This document shows positions 1-8,185 of a DNA stretch of 64,000 bases, piece after piece (position 1 is the stretch's first letter; every line of letters starts with the position of its first letter). The position numbers and the translations under genes were made by a program. The notes under the pieces were generated by a model. It was not told the DNA's origin and did no database searches. It saw only the letters and a list, made by a program, of their open reading frames with translations. Source of the DNA: Limisphaera sp049537155 (lineage in GTDB: Bacteria > Verrucomicrobiota > Verrucomicrobiia > Limisphaerales > Limisphaeraceae); NCBI RefSeq assembly GCF_049537155.1, contig NZ_JBMVQZ010000004.1:62001-126000 (forward strand). The letters run 5' to 3'.

Positions 1-1163
1 CTCCCGTCGTGCGATCGGGCCCGATTCCGGCCCCGGCAGCAGGCGGGTCGGGTTCCACCACGTTTTTTGCCCGCGCGGCGGGTGTGCCACCTGCAACCAT
101 GGTGCCCCCGGCGGCCCCGGTTTCGCCACCGGCCGCCGGGTCGGGTGCCAATGGTCAGGGCTACAAACGCGGGCCGGCGGTCGCCTCGGGTGTGAGTTCT
201 CCTCCCATGTCCCCGCATGCGGCGCCCTCTTCGACGTCCGGCGGCGAAACGCTGCCCGGCACGGTTCAGCTGGCGTTGGCGGATGTATCCGGGGGATGGC
301 CCGATCCTGTGGTGGAAGAACTGGCCCGGTTGAACTTGCAGAACGCGCGGCTGGTGATTCCGGCCTCGATTTTGGAAAAGGGACTGCGGCAGGGCCGCGT
401 GGAGTTTCCCTGGCGATTGATTCGTGCCTGGATCCGCCCGGCGGTGGCCACCTACGCGTCGCCACATGACGCGATGCCTCTGTCGTTGCCTCTGGCCGTG
501 GTGGCGCCTGCGTTTCTGCAGCAGCGCAAACCGGTCAGCCATGCCCGGAGGGAACTGACCGCCGATGCGAGCATACCGAATCTGTTCGGTGGCAAGGGCG
601 ATCCGGTGGTGGCGCAGGGTCCGGCGGGGGGGATGGAGCCCGGGCCGGGTCCGGCACCGTTGCCGGCGGCAGCGCCCGGCCACGCGGCGGCCCCTGCCGA
701 CACCAACTTTTATTCTCCTCTGGATTTGTCGGACACTGCCGCAACCCATGCTTCCGGTGCCCCGGCCCGGGGCTCGGGCAGTGGCGGGACCACCGAATGG
801 GTGCGGCGCTCGCCGACACCGCGGGAGGTGGTGGAGCGTGCCGTTGCGCTGCCCGGCGTGGCCGGTGCACTGGTGGCGTTGCCGGACGGGCTCGGTGTGG
901 CCTCGCACGTGCCGCCCCAGTACAACAGCGAGACGCTGGCAGCTTTCCTGCCCCAGATCTACGCGAAGGTCAGTCAGTGCACCCAGGAGTTGCGAATGGG
1001 CGCGCTCAACAACCTCAGTTTCACCGTGGGGACGGTACCTTGGAAGATCTTCCGGGTGAACAACATCTTTTTCGCCGCGTTCGGTCGGGCCGGCGAACCG
1101 ATGCCCACGGCTCAACTGGCTGCCCTGGCGGCGGAACTGGATCGCAAACCCCGAACCGCTTGA
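1..1163 (+). CDS. Roadblock/LC7 domain protein with long Pro/Ala-rich N-terminus (5' partial)
   Basis: The reading frame is open at the left window edge, so the true start probably lies outside; a GTG at 9 is only the first start codon visible. The first ~265 residues are rich in Pro, Ala and Gly and look disordered, apart from an ordered stretch near residues 85-175. The last ~115 residues (from PREVVERAVALPGV to the end) resemble a roadblock/LC7 domain, the fold of MglB and other small-GTPase regulators. The stop lies 6 bp before an MglA-like GTPase gene, and a second roadblock gene follows that, so the three probably form an operon. Likely role: regulator or scaffold of the GTPase. The domain call is by pattern; the function of the N-terminal part is unknown. 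Confidence 0.7.
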   Translation, partial: PVVRSGPIPAPAAGGSGSTTFFARAAGVPPATMVPPAAPVSPPAAGSGANGQGYKRGPAVASGVSSPPMSPHAAPSSTSGGETLPGTVQLALADVSGGWPDPVVEELARLNLQNARLVIPASILEKGLRQGRVEFPWRLIRAWIRPAVATYASPHDAMPLSLPLAVVAPAFLQQRKPVSHARRELTADASIPNLFGGKGDPVVAQGPAGGMEPGPGPAPLPAAAPGHAAAPADTNFYSPLDLSDTAATHASGAPARGSGSGGTTEWVRRSPTPREVVERAVALPGVAGALVALPDGLGVASHVPPQYNSETLAAFLPQIYAKVSQCTQELRMGALNNLSFTVGTVPWKIFRVNNIFFAAFGRAGEPMPTAQLAALAAELDRKPRTA

Positions 1164-1169
1164 ATTCCC

Positions 1170-1784
1170 ATGGCCATCATCAACCAGGCAACCCGAGAAC
1201 TGCAGGTTAAAATCGTGTATTACGGGCCCGCCATGGGCGGGAAAACCACCAATCTGGTCCAGATCCATGACCACGTTCAGACGGCGGCGGGCAACAAAGG
1301 CAAGCTCGTCTCCCTGGCCACCAGCTCGGATCGTACCCTGTTTTTCGACTTTCTGCCGATCGAGGCGGTCTCAATCCGGGGGTTCCGGACAAAGTTCCAG
1401 CTCTACACGGTGCCCGGGCAGGTGATCTACAACACCACCCGCCAGTTGGTCTTGCGTGGCGTGGACGGCATCGTGTTCGTGGCCGATTCGCAGTACGAAA
1501 AAATGGCCGAGAACGTGGAGAGTTTCCAAAACCTCCAGGACAATCTCCGGTCGCTGAAGATGGACCTGGACGAGATTCCCTACGTGTTGCAGTACAACAA
1601 ACGGGATTTGCCCAACGCGGCGCCGGTGGAGTATCTGGAGTTCGTGTTGAACAACCGGGATGTCCGGGTGCCGTCGTTCACCGCGTGCGCCAACCGGTGT
1701 GAGGGCGTGTTCGAAACCCTCAACATGATCACGCGGTTGTTGCTGCACAAGTTCATCCACCAGAGCATCCCGCAGTACGCATGA
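1170..1784 (+). CDS. mglA: MglA-like small Ras-superfamily GTPase
   Basis: A 204-residue protein. The P-loop is GPAMGGKT at residues 19-26, and the base-recognition motif NKRD follows the strand EIPYVLQY. The length and the early P-loop match bacterial MglA-type GTPases, which switch between GTP and GDP states to set cell polarity or to recruit motility and secretion machinery. The gene sits 6 bp after one roadblock gene and 1 bp before another; roadblock (MglB-type) proteins act as GTPase-activating partners of MglA. The ATG at 1170 is the only sensible start. The family call is firm. The cellular output here is not known, since no type IV pilus or gliding motor gene is adjacent. Confidence 0.85.
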   Translation: MAIINQATRELQVKIVYYGPAMGGKTTNLVQIHDHVQTAAGNKGKLVSLATSSDRTLFFDFLPIEAVSIRGFRTKFQLYTVPGQVIYNTTRQLVLRGVDGIVFVADSQYEKMAENVESFQNLQDNLRSLKMDLDEIPYVLQYNKRDLPNAAPVEYLEFVLNNRDVRVPSFTACANRCEGVFETLNMITRLLLHKFIHQSIPQYA

Positions 1785-1785
1785 C

Positions 1786-2265
1786 ATGGCCCCCTTGCCC
1801 CAGTTGCTCGAATCCGACGTGCAGGTCCTCGACGCCGTGCTGCGCGAGCTGCTGGCGCAGTGCGAGGCGACCACGGTCCTGCTGACCGATCAGGCCGGAT
1901 TCCTCATCACGCACCAGGGCGACGACCGGCAGTTCGACCTCACCAGCATGGCCGCCCTGGCAGCCGGCGCGTTCATGGCCAGCCAGAGCATCGCCCATCT
2001 CCTTCAGGAGTCCAACTTCTCCAGCACCTACCAGCAGGGCGAGCACTTCAGCCTGTTCATGCGCTGTGTGGACAGCGGTTGCATGCTGCTGGTGATCTTC
2101 CCGGCCAAAGGGAGCGTGGGCGCCGTCAAATACTACGCGAATACTGCCTGTGAACGGCTGGCCGCCCAGCTCCGCATCGCCCGCGAACGCAACCCCGGCG
2201 CCGGACTCGACCTTGCCGAACTGAACCTGCTGGACAGCGAAACGTTGTTCCGGCGAAAAAGCTGA
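1786..2265 (+). CDS. Roadblock/LC7 domain protein (MglB-like)
   Basis: A 159-residue protein that is almost entirely one roadblock/LC7-like domain: an N-terminal helix (residues 5-25), a strand-rich core with TTVLLTDQAGFLI and SLFMRCVDSGCMLLVIF, and a C-terminal helix. It begins one base after the stop of the MglA-like GTPase gene, so the two are surely co-transcribed and probably translationally coupled. By analogy with MglB it is expected to bind the GTPase and stimulate hydrolysis, or to link it to other proteins. It lacks the long disordered N-terminus of the roadblock protein encoded upstream. Confidence 0.75.
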   Translation: MAPLPQLLESDVQVLDAVLRELLAQCEATTVLLTDQAGFLITHQGDDRQFDLTSMAALAAGAFMASQSIAHLLQESNFSSTYQQGEHFSLFMRCVDSGCMLLVIFPAKGSVGAVKYYANTACERLAAQLRIARERNPGAGLDLAELNLLDSETLFRRKS

Positions 2266-2601
2266 GGCGTTCGGACGGCTGTGCCCGGGCCGTCGGAAGC
2301 CGCTCCATCGCCGGACCGGTCCGCCCGCATCGGCGCGACACATCCGGCAACCCGCGCCTTCGCACGGGAGCACCGTGGTGCAGCCCGCCCGGTCGCGGGA
2401 TTCGAGTTCCACCGGGACACTGGTCCGTGCCCGTCCGGTTGCTTGCAGCAGGCACTCTGCCCCCTCCGCGCCGGCAAACGCCGCATTCGATTGGGAACGG
2501 TCCCTCCGCGGAGCGAGTTCGTCCCGGCCGCGGGCAACGGGCCTGGTCCGTCAGCCCGGCGTGCGAAAGAGCGGTTCACATCGGGGGGTTGCTGAAAAGG
2601 C
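2266..2601. other. Intergenic region without recognised gene
   Basis: 336 bp between the roadblock gene and tRNA-Thr. Several frames stay open because of the high GC, but none carries a recognisable domain or a ribosome binding site. The T-run on the minus strand at 2595-2598, just past the tRNA 3' end, could terminate the tRNA transcript. Confidence 0.5.
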
Positions 2602-2676
2602 TGGAGCCAGTTGTCGGATTCGAACCGACGACCGTCCGATTACAAATCGGATGCTCTACCACTGAGCTAAACTGGC
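2602..2676 (-). tRNA. tRNA-Thr (anticodon TGT)
   Basis: A full cloverleaf on the minus strand. The acceptor GCCAGTT pairs with AACTGGC, the D-arm contains AGCTCAGTGGTAGAGC, the anticodon stem TCCGA/TCGGA encloses loop TTTGTAA with anticodon TGT, and the T-arm contains GGTTCGAATCC. The CCA end is encoded. A T-run follows directly. A promoter-like sequence lies 40-68 bp upstream. Confidence 0.95.
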
Positions 2677-2716
2677 TCCCGGATGAAAAGCTGGCAGGCT
2701 GATGCCCGCTTCCATC

Positions 2717-2744
2717 CTTATGCCGTCCGGTCCGGGGGAGTCAA
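2717..2744 (-). promoter_or_regulatory. Sigma70-type promoter for tRNA-Thr
   Basis: On the minus strand: TTGACT, a 16-bp spacer, then CATAAG, placed about 40 bp upstream of the tRNA-Thr 5' end. Five of six bases match the -35 consensus and four of six the -10. It lies between the end of the EEP gene and the tRNA. Confidence 0.55.
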
Positions 2745-2753
2745 GTGCGCCCG

Positions 2754-3662
2754 CTAGGGTTCCGGACCCCATCGCAACCATGCCGCCACCGGGAAATGAT
2801 CGCTGGGAAACCGGCCGTCCTTTTGCCAGGGATCGATCCGAATCCGCTCCACCAGCACCGCCCCTCGCACGAGGATCCAATCGATCCTCGGCCCGCCTTC
2901 GGGCACGCGTTCGAATCCGTTGAAGGTGCCCAGTCCCTCGCCCTCGCGCAGCCGGGCCACTGCCCAGGCATCGGTGAAGAAACCGTCCCGGGTGAGGATG
3001 TCGTAGGCCGGGTTGTCGCCGGCAGCCGCGTTGAAGTCGCCCACCAGCAGCACGGGCAGCGGTTCCGGCAGGGCGGCCACGCGTTCCCGGATCAGGGCGG
3101 CGCCTTTTTCGCGAGCGGCCTGTACCTCATGGTCGAGGTGCGTGTTCCAGAAGTAGAACTTGCGCCCTGTGAAGCGGTCGAGGAACTGAACCCAGGTCAC
3201 CATCCGGCGGTTTCGGTTGCCCCAGGTGGCCGACGCGATCCGGTCCGGCGCGTCCGAAAGCCAGAAGTGATCGAAGGCCAGCGGTTCAAATCGGGACCTC
3301 CGGTAGAAAACCGCCATGAACTCGCCGCGGCTGCCGCCGTCGCGTCCCAGCCCGATCCACTCGTATTCCGGCAGGTCGGACGCCAGCTCCTTGAGTTGCG
3401 GATACAGGCCCTCCTGGGTGCCGAGCACGTCGGGGTCGGTCCGCCGGATGGTCTCCACGACCAAGGGGCGCCGCCGGGGCCAGGCATGCGGTCCGCTCGG
3501 GCTGGCGTATCGCAGGTTGTAGGTCATGACGCAAAGGGTTTCCTTGCGGTCCGGTGCCGCGGTCGTCTGTTCGTCCGCATGGCAGAGCAGGAAGGCAGGC
3601 ATCAACAGGCTCAAAACCAGGGCCGGACGTCGGCGTGTCAGGAGTATGCGGATTAGTTGCAT
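2754..3662 (-). CDS. Secreted endonuclease/exonuclease/phosphatase (EEP) family protein
   Basis: A 302-residue protein with an N-terminal signal peptide (basic RRR, hydrophobic ALVLSLLMPAFLLCHA). It carries the EEP fold motifs in order: MTYNLRY at the start, TQEGL with the metal-binding Glu, WNTHLDHE, GDFNA and the terminal SDHFPV catalytic His. The family cleaves phosphodiester or phosphomonoester bonds in nucleic acids, lipids or sugars; the substrate cannot be told. Start: GGAGG on the minus strand lies 9 bases before the ATG at 3662, while an alternative ATG at 3671 abuts it too closely. The frame stays open much further upstream, through the tRNA-Gln gene, which is not coding. No operon partner. 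Confidence 0.8.
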   Translation of the reverse strand: MQLIRILLTRRRPALVLSLLMPAFLLCHADEQTTAAPDRKETLCVMTYNLRYASPSGPHAWPRRRPLVVETIRRTDPDVLGTQEGLYPQLKELASDLPEYEWIGLGRDGGSRGEFMAVFYRRSRFEPLAFDHFWLSDAPDRIASATWGNRNRRMVTWVQFLDRFTGRKFYFWNTHLDHEVQAAREKGAALIRERVAALPEPLPVLLVGDFNAAAGDNPAYDILTRDGFFTDAWAVARLREGEGLGTFNGFERVPEGGPRIDWILVRGAVLVERIRIDPWQKDGRFPSDHFPVAAWLRWGPEP

Positions 3663-3821
3663 CGTTCTCATCCTCCCGCGGGGCGCCGCCGGTGGCAATG
3701 CCGAAGCCCAGGGGGCGTTCGCCGCTTTTCGTGGGGACGCCGCCGGGTGATCCGCGGGAATCGGGGCGTGCACGGAACGGCGGCCTTGGCTTTTGCGCCC
3801 GGCCGGACCCGATTTTTCCCC

Positions 3822-3850
3822 TTTTCCAGCAACCCGGCGATGGATATGTT
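3822..3850 (+). promoter_or_regulatory. Possible promoter for tRNA-Gln
   Basis: TTTTCC, a 17-bp spacer and TATGTT; the -10 ends 9 bp before the tRNA 5' end. The -35 is poor, so this is a weak call supported mainly by position. Confidence 0.3.
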
Positions 3851-3859
3851 TGGGGTGCC

Positions 3860-3933
3860 TGTCCGGTGGTGTAACGGTAGCACAAGGGTCTTTGGAGCCC
3901 TTTGTCATGGTTCGAATCCATGCCGGACAGCCA
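3860..3933 (+). tRNA. tRNA-Gln (anticodon TTG)
   Basis: The acceptor TGTCCGG pairs with CCGGACA; the 5' T is usual for tRNA-Gln. The anticodon loop CTTTGGA contains TTG, the T-arm contains GGTTCGAATCC, and CCA is encoded. T-rich sequence follows, and a protein gene starts 27 bp downstream, so read-through into that gene is possible. Confidence 0.95.
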
Positions 3934-3960
3934 GCTTTTTTCCTTTTTCTGAGGCGCTCC

Positions 3961-4560
3961 ATGAACGACTGGCAGATTCAGAGCCGGGCCTCGGAGTGTC
4001 AGGGATGCGGCCGGAAGTTCGCCGATCAGCAGCCTTACCACTCGTTGTTGTGGGCGGAGCCGGGTCGCTATCGCCGGCAGGACGTGTGCCCGGAATGTTG
4101 GGAAGGCCGCTTCCGGCAGCAGGCCCGGTCGCGGCCCGAGGTGTTGTCGTTTTGGCGCGGCGTTTACGAGGCACCGCCTCCCCCGCAGGAACCCATCCGC
4201 CGCGACGCGGCGGAACAGCTGCTCCGGCAGCTTTGTGAACGGGGCGATCCACAGTATGGTTCGGCCGTGTACATCCTGGCCGTCATGATGGAGCGCAAAC
4301 GGCTGCTGCGAGTGAAGGAGCAGTTCTGGCGGGAAGGCCGGCGCATCTTTGTCTACGAACATACGCGAACCGGAGACGTTTTTACGGTGCCGGATCCTGC
4401 GCTCAAACTCTCGGAACTGGCCGCCGTTCAACGGCAGGTGTCCGAACTGTTGGAGCACGGTCTGCCTCCGGTGGAGGCTGCGATGATGGGGCAGGCCACA
4501 ACTGACGCGCCGGGCGGGTGCGAGCCATCGGCAGCCTCGAGCGGATCGGCTGCCTCCTGA
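3961..4560 (+). CDS. Conserved small protein with a four-cysteine zinc-ribbon-like N-terminus
   Basis: A 199-residue protein with CxxC pairs at Cys13/Cys16 and Cys43/Cys46, a pattern that probably binds one zinc ion. The middle (residues ~85-150) is helical and charged, and the last ~35 residues are low in complexity. I do not recognise a named family. The ATG at 3961 follows the tRNA-Gln gene by 27 bp; the frame is open upstream through the tRNA, but that part cannot be coding. The stop is 7 bp before rnc, which overlaps a BtpA-family gene, so all three are probably one transcript. A nucleic-acid-related role is a guess from context only. Confidence 0.65.
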   Translation: MNDWQIQSRASECQGCGRKFADQQPYHSLLWAEPGRYRRQDVCPECWEGRFRQQARSRPEVLSFWRGVYEAPPPPQEPIRRDAAEQLLRQLCERGDPQYGSAVYILAVMMERKRLLRVKEQFWREGRRIFVYEHTRTGDVFTVPDPALKLSELAAVQRQVSELLEHGLPPVEAAMMGQATTDAPGGCEPSAASSGSAAS

Positions 4561-4567
4561 ACGGCAG

Positions 4568-5395
4568 ATGGGGTCGGCAACAGAACTGAAAGAACTGGAG
4601 ACGCGTCTGGGGTGGCGGTTTCGAGATCGGACCCTGCTGCGGACTGCGCTGACGCATCCCAGCGTGGCGGCCGATGCGGAAACCGCGCCGCCCACCAATC
4701 AACGACTGGAATTCCTGGGCGACGCGGTGCTGGGGCTGATCCTCAGCCAGGTGCTATACGAGCGGTATCCCGCCTATGAGGAGGGCCGGCTCACCAAGGC
4801 CCGTGCCCGGCTGGTCAACCGCCGGACCCTGGCCGAACGCGCGCGCGCGTTGGACCTCGGCACACACCTGGTGCTGAGCGCCGGTGAGGAGCGTCTCGGA
4901 GGACGCCAGCGGGTTTCCGCTCTGGCCGACGCTTACGAGGCCGTGCTCGGTGCCCTGTATCTCGACGCGGGGCTGGAGGTGACGCGGGCGTTCATTCTGC
5001 GTGAGTTCGGTCCGTTGCTGGCGCAGCTCGAAAGCCTTCCCTGGCCGGACAATCCCAAGGGCGAATTACAGGAGTTGTTGCAGGCGGGCTCTTCCCACCC
5101 GCCCGAATACCGGCTGGTGGGCGTCAGCGGCCCCGATCACGCCCGCGTTTTCGAGTGTGCGGTCTGGCATGAGGGACAGGAACTGGGCCGGGGCAAAGGG
5201 CCCAGCAAAAAGGCGGCCGAGACCGAAGCGGCGCTGGAGGCGCTGCGCAGGCTGCAATCGCCTCCGCCTGGGTCAGCCGCGGCTTCCCCGGTCCCGCCCC
5301 CCGGCAAACGGACTCGCAGGAGCCGCAACCGAGGAGTGCCGGCACCGACGCCGCCATCCGAGCATTCAACCCCATCCGCGTCCTCATCATCATGA
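4568..5395 (+). CDS. rnc: Ribonuclease III
   Basis: A 275-residue double-strand-specific endoribonuclease that processes rRNA precursors and other structured RNAs. The signature RLEFLGDAVL is at residues ~47-56. The second catalytic segment, ALADAYEAVLGALYLD, supplies the conserved Asp and Glu. A double-stranded RNA-binding domain begins near NPKGELQELLQ (about residue 162) and ends with GPSKKAAETEAA. The C-terminal ~45 residues form a Pro/Ser-rich, basic tail beyond the usual length of ~225-250. The stop overlaps the next start by four bases (ATGA). Confidence 0.95.
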   Translation: MGSATELKELETRLGWRFRDRTLLRTALTHPSVAADAETAPPTNQRLEFLGDAVLGLILSQVLYERYPAYEEGRLTKARARLVNRRTLAERARALDLGTHLVLSAGEERLGGRQRVSALADAYEAVLGALYLDAGLEVTRAFILREFGPLLAQLESLPWPDNPKGELQELLQAGSSHPPEYRLVGVSGPDHARVFECAVWHEGQELGRGKGPSKKAAETEAALEALRRLQSPPPGSAAASPVPPPGKRTRRSRNRGVPAPTPPSEHSTPSASSSS

Positions 5396-6264
5396 AGTCC
5401 CGCTCTCGCAAGGTCTTCGCGCCGGACCCTGTCGGCGCCCACGCCCTTTCTCCAACGACGGACCTGTTCCAGCGGGCCCCACGTTTGCTGGTGGGTGTGC
5501 TGCACCTGCGTCCCCTGCCGGGCTCGCCACGTTGGAACGGTAGCATGGACGAGGTCATCGAGGCGGCCGTGGCGGATGCGCGTGCCTACGCACGCGGCGG
5601 CGTTCACGCCATCTGCATCGAGAACTTCGGAGACATTCCGTTCGGCAGCGGTTCCGTGGGACCTGAAACCGTTGCGGCCATGGCGGTGGTGGCTGTGGCG
5701 GTGCGCCGGGCGGTCTCCGTGCCCGTGGGATTCAACGTGCTGCGCAACGATGCACGCGCGGCCCTGGCACTGTGCGCCGCCTGCGGGGGCAGCTTTGTCC
5801 GCGTGAACGTGCACGTGGGGGCCATGCTGACCGATCAGGGCCTGATTGAGGGCCGTGCACACGAGACCCTGCGGTACCGCCGTGCGGTGGCCCCCGGGGT
5901 GGCCATCTGGGCCGATGTGCTGGTCAAACATGCCGTGCCCCTGGGCGATTGGAAGCTGGAGGTCGCCGCGTGGGATACCTGGAAACGCGGCCTGGCCGAT
6001 GCGTTGATCCTCTCCGGTGTGGCCACCGGTCAACCGGCCGACCCGGCGGATCTGGAGCGACTGCGCACGGCCTGTCCCGGTGCGCGCATCCTCATCGGCA
6101 GCGGGGTGACGCCGGAGAACCTGGCCAGATACGGCGCGGCGGATGGGTTTTTGGTGGGCACCTCCCTGAAAGAGAACGGGCAGGTGGATCAGCCCGTGGA
6201 CGTTCGCCGGGTCCGGGCGCTGGTCCGTGCCCTGGAGACGCTGCCGCCTCCGGGCCGGCGGTGA
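5392..6264 (+). CDS. BtpA/SgcQ family protein (TIM-barrel)
   Basis: A 290-residue protein. The BtpA-type N-terminal segment LLVGVLHLRPLPGSPRW is followed by HAICIENFGDIPF, VPVGFNVLRND, FVRVNVHVGAMLTDQG, ADVLVKHAVPLGD and a phosphate-binding-like IGSGVTPENLARY near the end. All are regular features of the BtpA family, named for a cyanobacterial factor needed for stable photosystem I; in non-photosynthetic bacteria the role is unclear and related SgcQ proteins are linked to sugar metabolism. It starts in a 4-bp overlap with rnc, so it is translationally coupled. Family firm, function open. Confidence 0.85.
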   Translation: MKSRSRKVFAPDPVGAHALSPTTDLFQRAPRLLVGVLHLRPLPGSPRWNGSMDEVIEAAVADARAYARGGVHAICIENFGDIPFGSGSVGPETVAAMAVVAVAVRRAVSVPVGFNVLRNDARAALALCAACGGSFVRVNVHVGAMLTDQGLIEGRAHETLRYRRAVAPGVAIWADVLVKHAVPLGDWKLEVAAWDTWKRGLADALILSGVATGQPADPADLERLRTACPGARILIGSGVTPENLARYGAADGFLVGTSLKENGQVDQPVDVRRVRALVRALETLPPPGRR

Positions 6265-6345
6265 GCGCTTGCGCGGCGGCGGCCGGGGCGGTGCACGACA
6301 CCCGCAGTTTTCTTCCGGGCGGACCGGGCGGGCCCGCGACGGGGG

Positions 6346-7446
6346 TTACGGGGTTGCCGAGGCCGAGGCGGGGGCCGGGCCCAGGGCCAGGTCGACCAAC
6401 TCGCCGGGGCGCAGCTTCAGGTTCGGTGGCACACTGACGATGATGGGCAGACCGCGTTGCTGGGCGTTGCCCAGTCCGCGAATCCGCAGCGGCGCGTCGA
6501 ACAGTTCGATTCGTGTGCCCACGTGAAGGACCCGGCCGTAACCGACCGCGCGGTGGACGCCCCGGCTGCGGACCTCGACTTCCATCCCCTCGACCGGCTC
6601 CACCCGCACCGGCTGGGGGACGAACCCGACGATGTAGTCCACGTGGGAACTGGCGATGCGGAGGATGGGCTCGGCCGTGGCGACCATGCTTCCCGGGTAC
6701 TTGTCCACGGAGGTCACCACGCCGTCGATGGGAGAGGTGAGCACGATGGGTTGCAGCTCCGCCTCGGCCAGTCGGAGGCGTTCCTCGGCCAGGGCGAGTG
6801 CGGCGCGGACCTGCGGGGATTCCGGCGTACGCTTTTCCGGATCGAGCTCTTCGAGCAGTCGGGCGGCCGTGTCCACCGCGGCCTGTTTTTCGGCCACCAG
6901 TTGCCGTGCCTGCTCCAGATCACGCAGGGCGATGTCCAGCGCGTCCTGGCTGGCGACCTGTTCCTCCACCAGTTTGCGGACGCGCTGGTACTCGCGTTCG
7001 GCATAACCGAGCTGGGCCTTCGCGGTGAGCAGGTCGGCCCGCTCGCGCAACCAGTCCAGTTGGTACTGGGCGTAGCGGATGCGGTCGTCGATGGGGTAGG
7101 CCATGTCAGCCAGCACGGCCTCCATCTCTGCGCGAATGACCCGGACGGTGTTGCTCAAGACCGCCGGGTCCACCGCTTCGACGACGGCCACCGGCTGTCC
7201 GGCGCGGACCGGTTGGTAGAGTCCCACGCGCACCTCCGCCAGCCGCCCCGGCCGCGGACTGATGATGTCCGCGCGCGGGCCCGAGGCCGTCCCCACCAGC
7301 AGCGGGTTGGCCATGTTCAGTTTCCAGAGTTGTACCGCGGCACCCAGCACGGTCACGAAGACCAGTGCGGGCAGTACATTCATACGGATCAGCCGCCACC
7401 ATTGGGCCGGCGGACTGGGAATGGGAGGCAGAGGTTCCGGTTTCAT
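6346..7446 (-). CDS. HlyD-like membrane fusion protein (biotinyl-lipoyl domain)
   Basis: A 366-residue protein with one N-terminal membrane segment (about residues 23-43, NVLPALVFVTVLGAAVQLW). The first half of a lipoyl/barrel-sandwich domain follows (ADIISPRPGRLAEVRVGLYQ), then long helical hairpins (residues ~100-230), the second lipoyl half (VLTSPIDGVVTSVDKYPG) and a beta-barrel end. This is the layout of periplasmic adaptor proteins of ABC, RND or MFS exporters. No transporter is adjacent; it is the last gene of an operon after the VTC and DUF4956 genes, starting 4 bp after the DUF4956 stop. Adaptor role known for the family; the partner here is unknown. Confidence 0.8.
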   Translation of the reverse strand: MKPEPLPPIPSPPAQWWRLIRMNVLPALVFVTVLGAAVQLWKLNMANPLLVGTASGPRADIISPRPGRLAEVRVGLYQPVRAGQPVAVVEAVDPAVLSNTVRVIRAEMEAVLADMAYPIDDRIRYAQYQLDWLRERADLLTAKAQLGYAEREYQRVRKLVEEQVASQDALDIALRDLEQARQLVAEKQAAVDTAARLLEELDPEKRTPESPQVRAALALAEERLRLAEAELQPIVLTSPIDGVVTSVDKYPGSMVATAEPILRIASSHVDYIVGFVPQPVRVEPVEGMEVEVRSRGVHRAVGYGRVLHVGTRIELFDAPLRIRGLGNAQQRGLPIIVSVPPNLKLRPGELVDLALGPAPASASATP

Positions 7447-7450
7447 GGGT

Positions 7451-8164
7451 TCACAATTCCGATTCTTCCTGTGCCTGCAGACTGGTCAGCCGGGACACCC
7501 CTTCCAAGGCCCTGAGCTCGTTGAGCAGATCCTCCACACGGGAGGGATCGCGCAGCAGCAGCCGGTAGGAGAGGTCCAGGCCCTGTTGGCGCTCATCCGA
7601 GCGGCGGGTGGCGCAATGGACCGAGCGGCTGTGCCGTTCCAGCACGCGCTGCAGGTGGGGGAGGTCCGAGGCGGGCCGGCCCCAGTGGAGGTTCACGATC
7701 AGATCGTAGCGGTGTCGCGTTCCATAGGAGGTGTACCAGAGGAAAAACATCACGGCCACCAGCGTCAATGTGGCGATCACCGCCAGCGAAAACCGCTGTG
7801 TGCCACAGGCCATCCCCACGGCGATGACGCTGAGGATGTAGCTGGTGTCCAGCGTGTCCCGCAGCACGTTCCGGAAACGCACGATGGCAAAGACCGCCAT
7901 CAACCCGAAGGCCGTCACCAGGTTGTTGTTCAGCACCTGCATCACCACCGTGACAATCAGCGGGATCACCACCAGCGAATTGACAAAGGAGCGGGAATAC
8001 GACAGTCCCGCGTGGGTGGTCATGTAAGTCCACGAAATCGTCAATCCCGCCAGAAAGGCCAGGCACAAACCCAGCATCAGCGCCGGCACGTTCACCGGCT
8101 GGAGCGAAAAATCCGCGCCGAAGAACAGGCTCAGAAAGTCGTTCATGGCCGGCAGTTGCTCCAC
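7451..8164 (-). CDS. DUF4956 multi-pass membrane protein
   Basis: A 237-residue protein with about four membrane segments in residues 30-155 and a cytoplasmic C-terminal domain (~80 residues) resembling a ferredoxin-like fold. The hallmark stretch NNNLVTAFGLMAVFAIVRFRN matches DUF4956. DUF4956 genes are often next to VTC-domain genes, as here (VTC stop 21 bp upstream). Start: GTG at 8164 with AAAGGAGG on the minus strand six bases before it, clearly better than the ATG six codons later. The function is not established; a membrane partner of a polyphosphate-related VTC protein is the usual inference. Confidence 0.85.
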   Translation of the reverse strand: MEQLPAMNDFLSLFFGADFSLQPVNVPALMLGLCLAFLAGLTISWTYMTTHAGLSYSRSFVNSLVVIPLIVTVVMQVLNNNLVTAFGLMAVFAIVRFRNVLRDTLDTSYILSVIAVGMACGTQRFSLAVIATLTLVAVMFFLWYTSYGTRHRYDLIVNLHWGRPASDLPHLQRVLERHSRSVHCATRRSDERQQGLDLSYRLLLRDPSRVEDLLNELRALEGVSRLTSLQAQEESEL

Positions 8165-8185
8165 GGTTTTCCTCCTTTCTCGTCG

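Noticed and set aside
2754..3962. EEP protein with a 100-residue N-terminal extension
   Set aside because: The extension runs through the tRNA-Gln gene and lies upstream of a good signal peptide and ribosome binding site at 3662.
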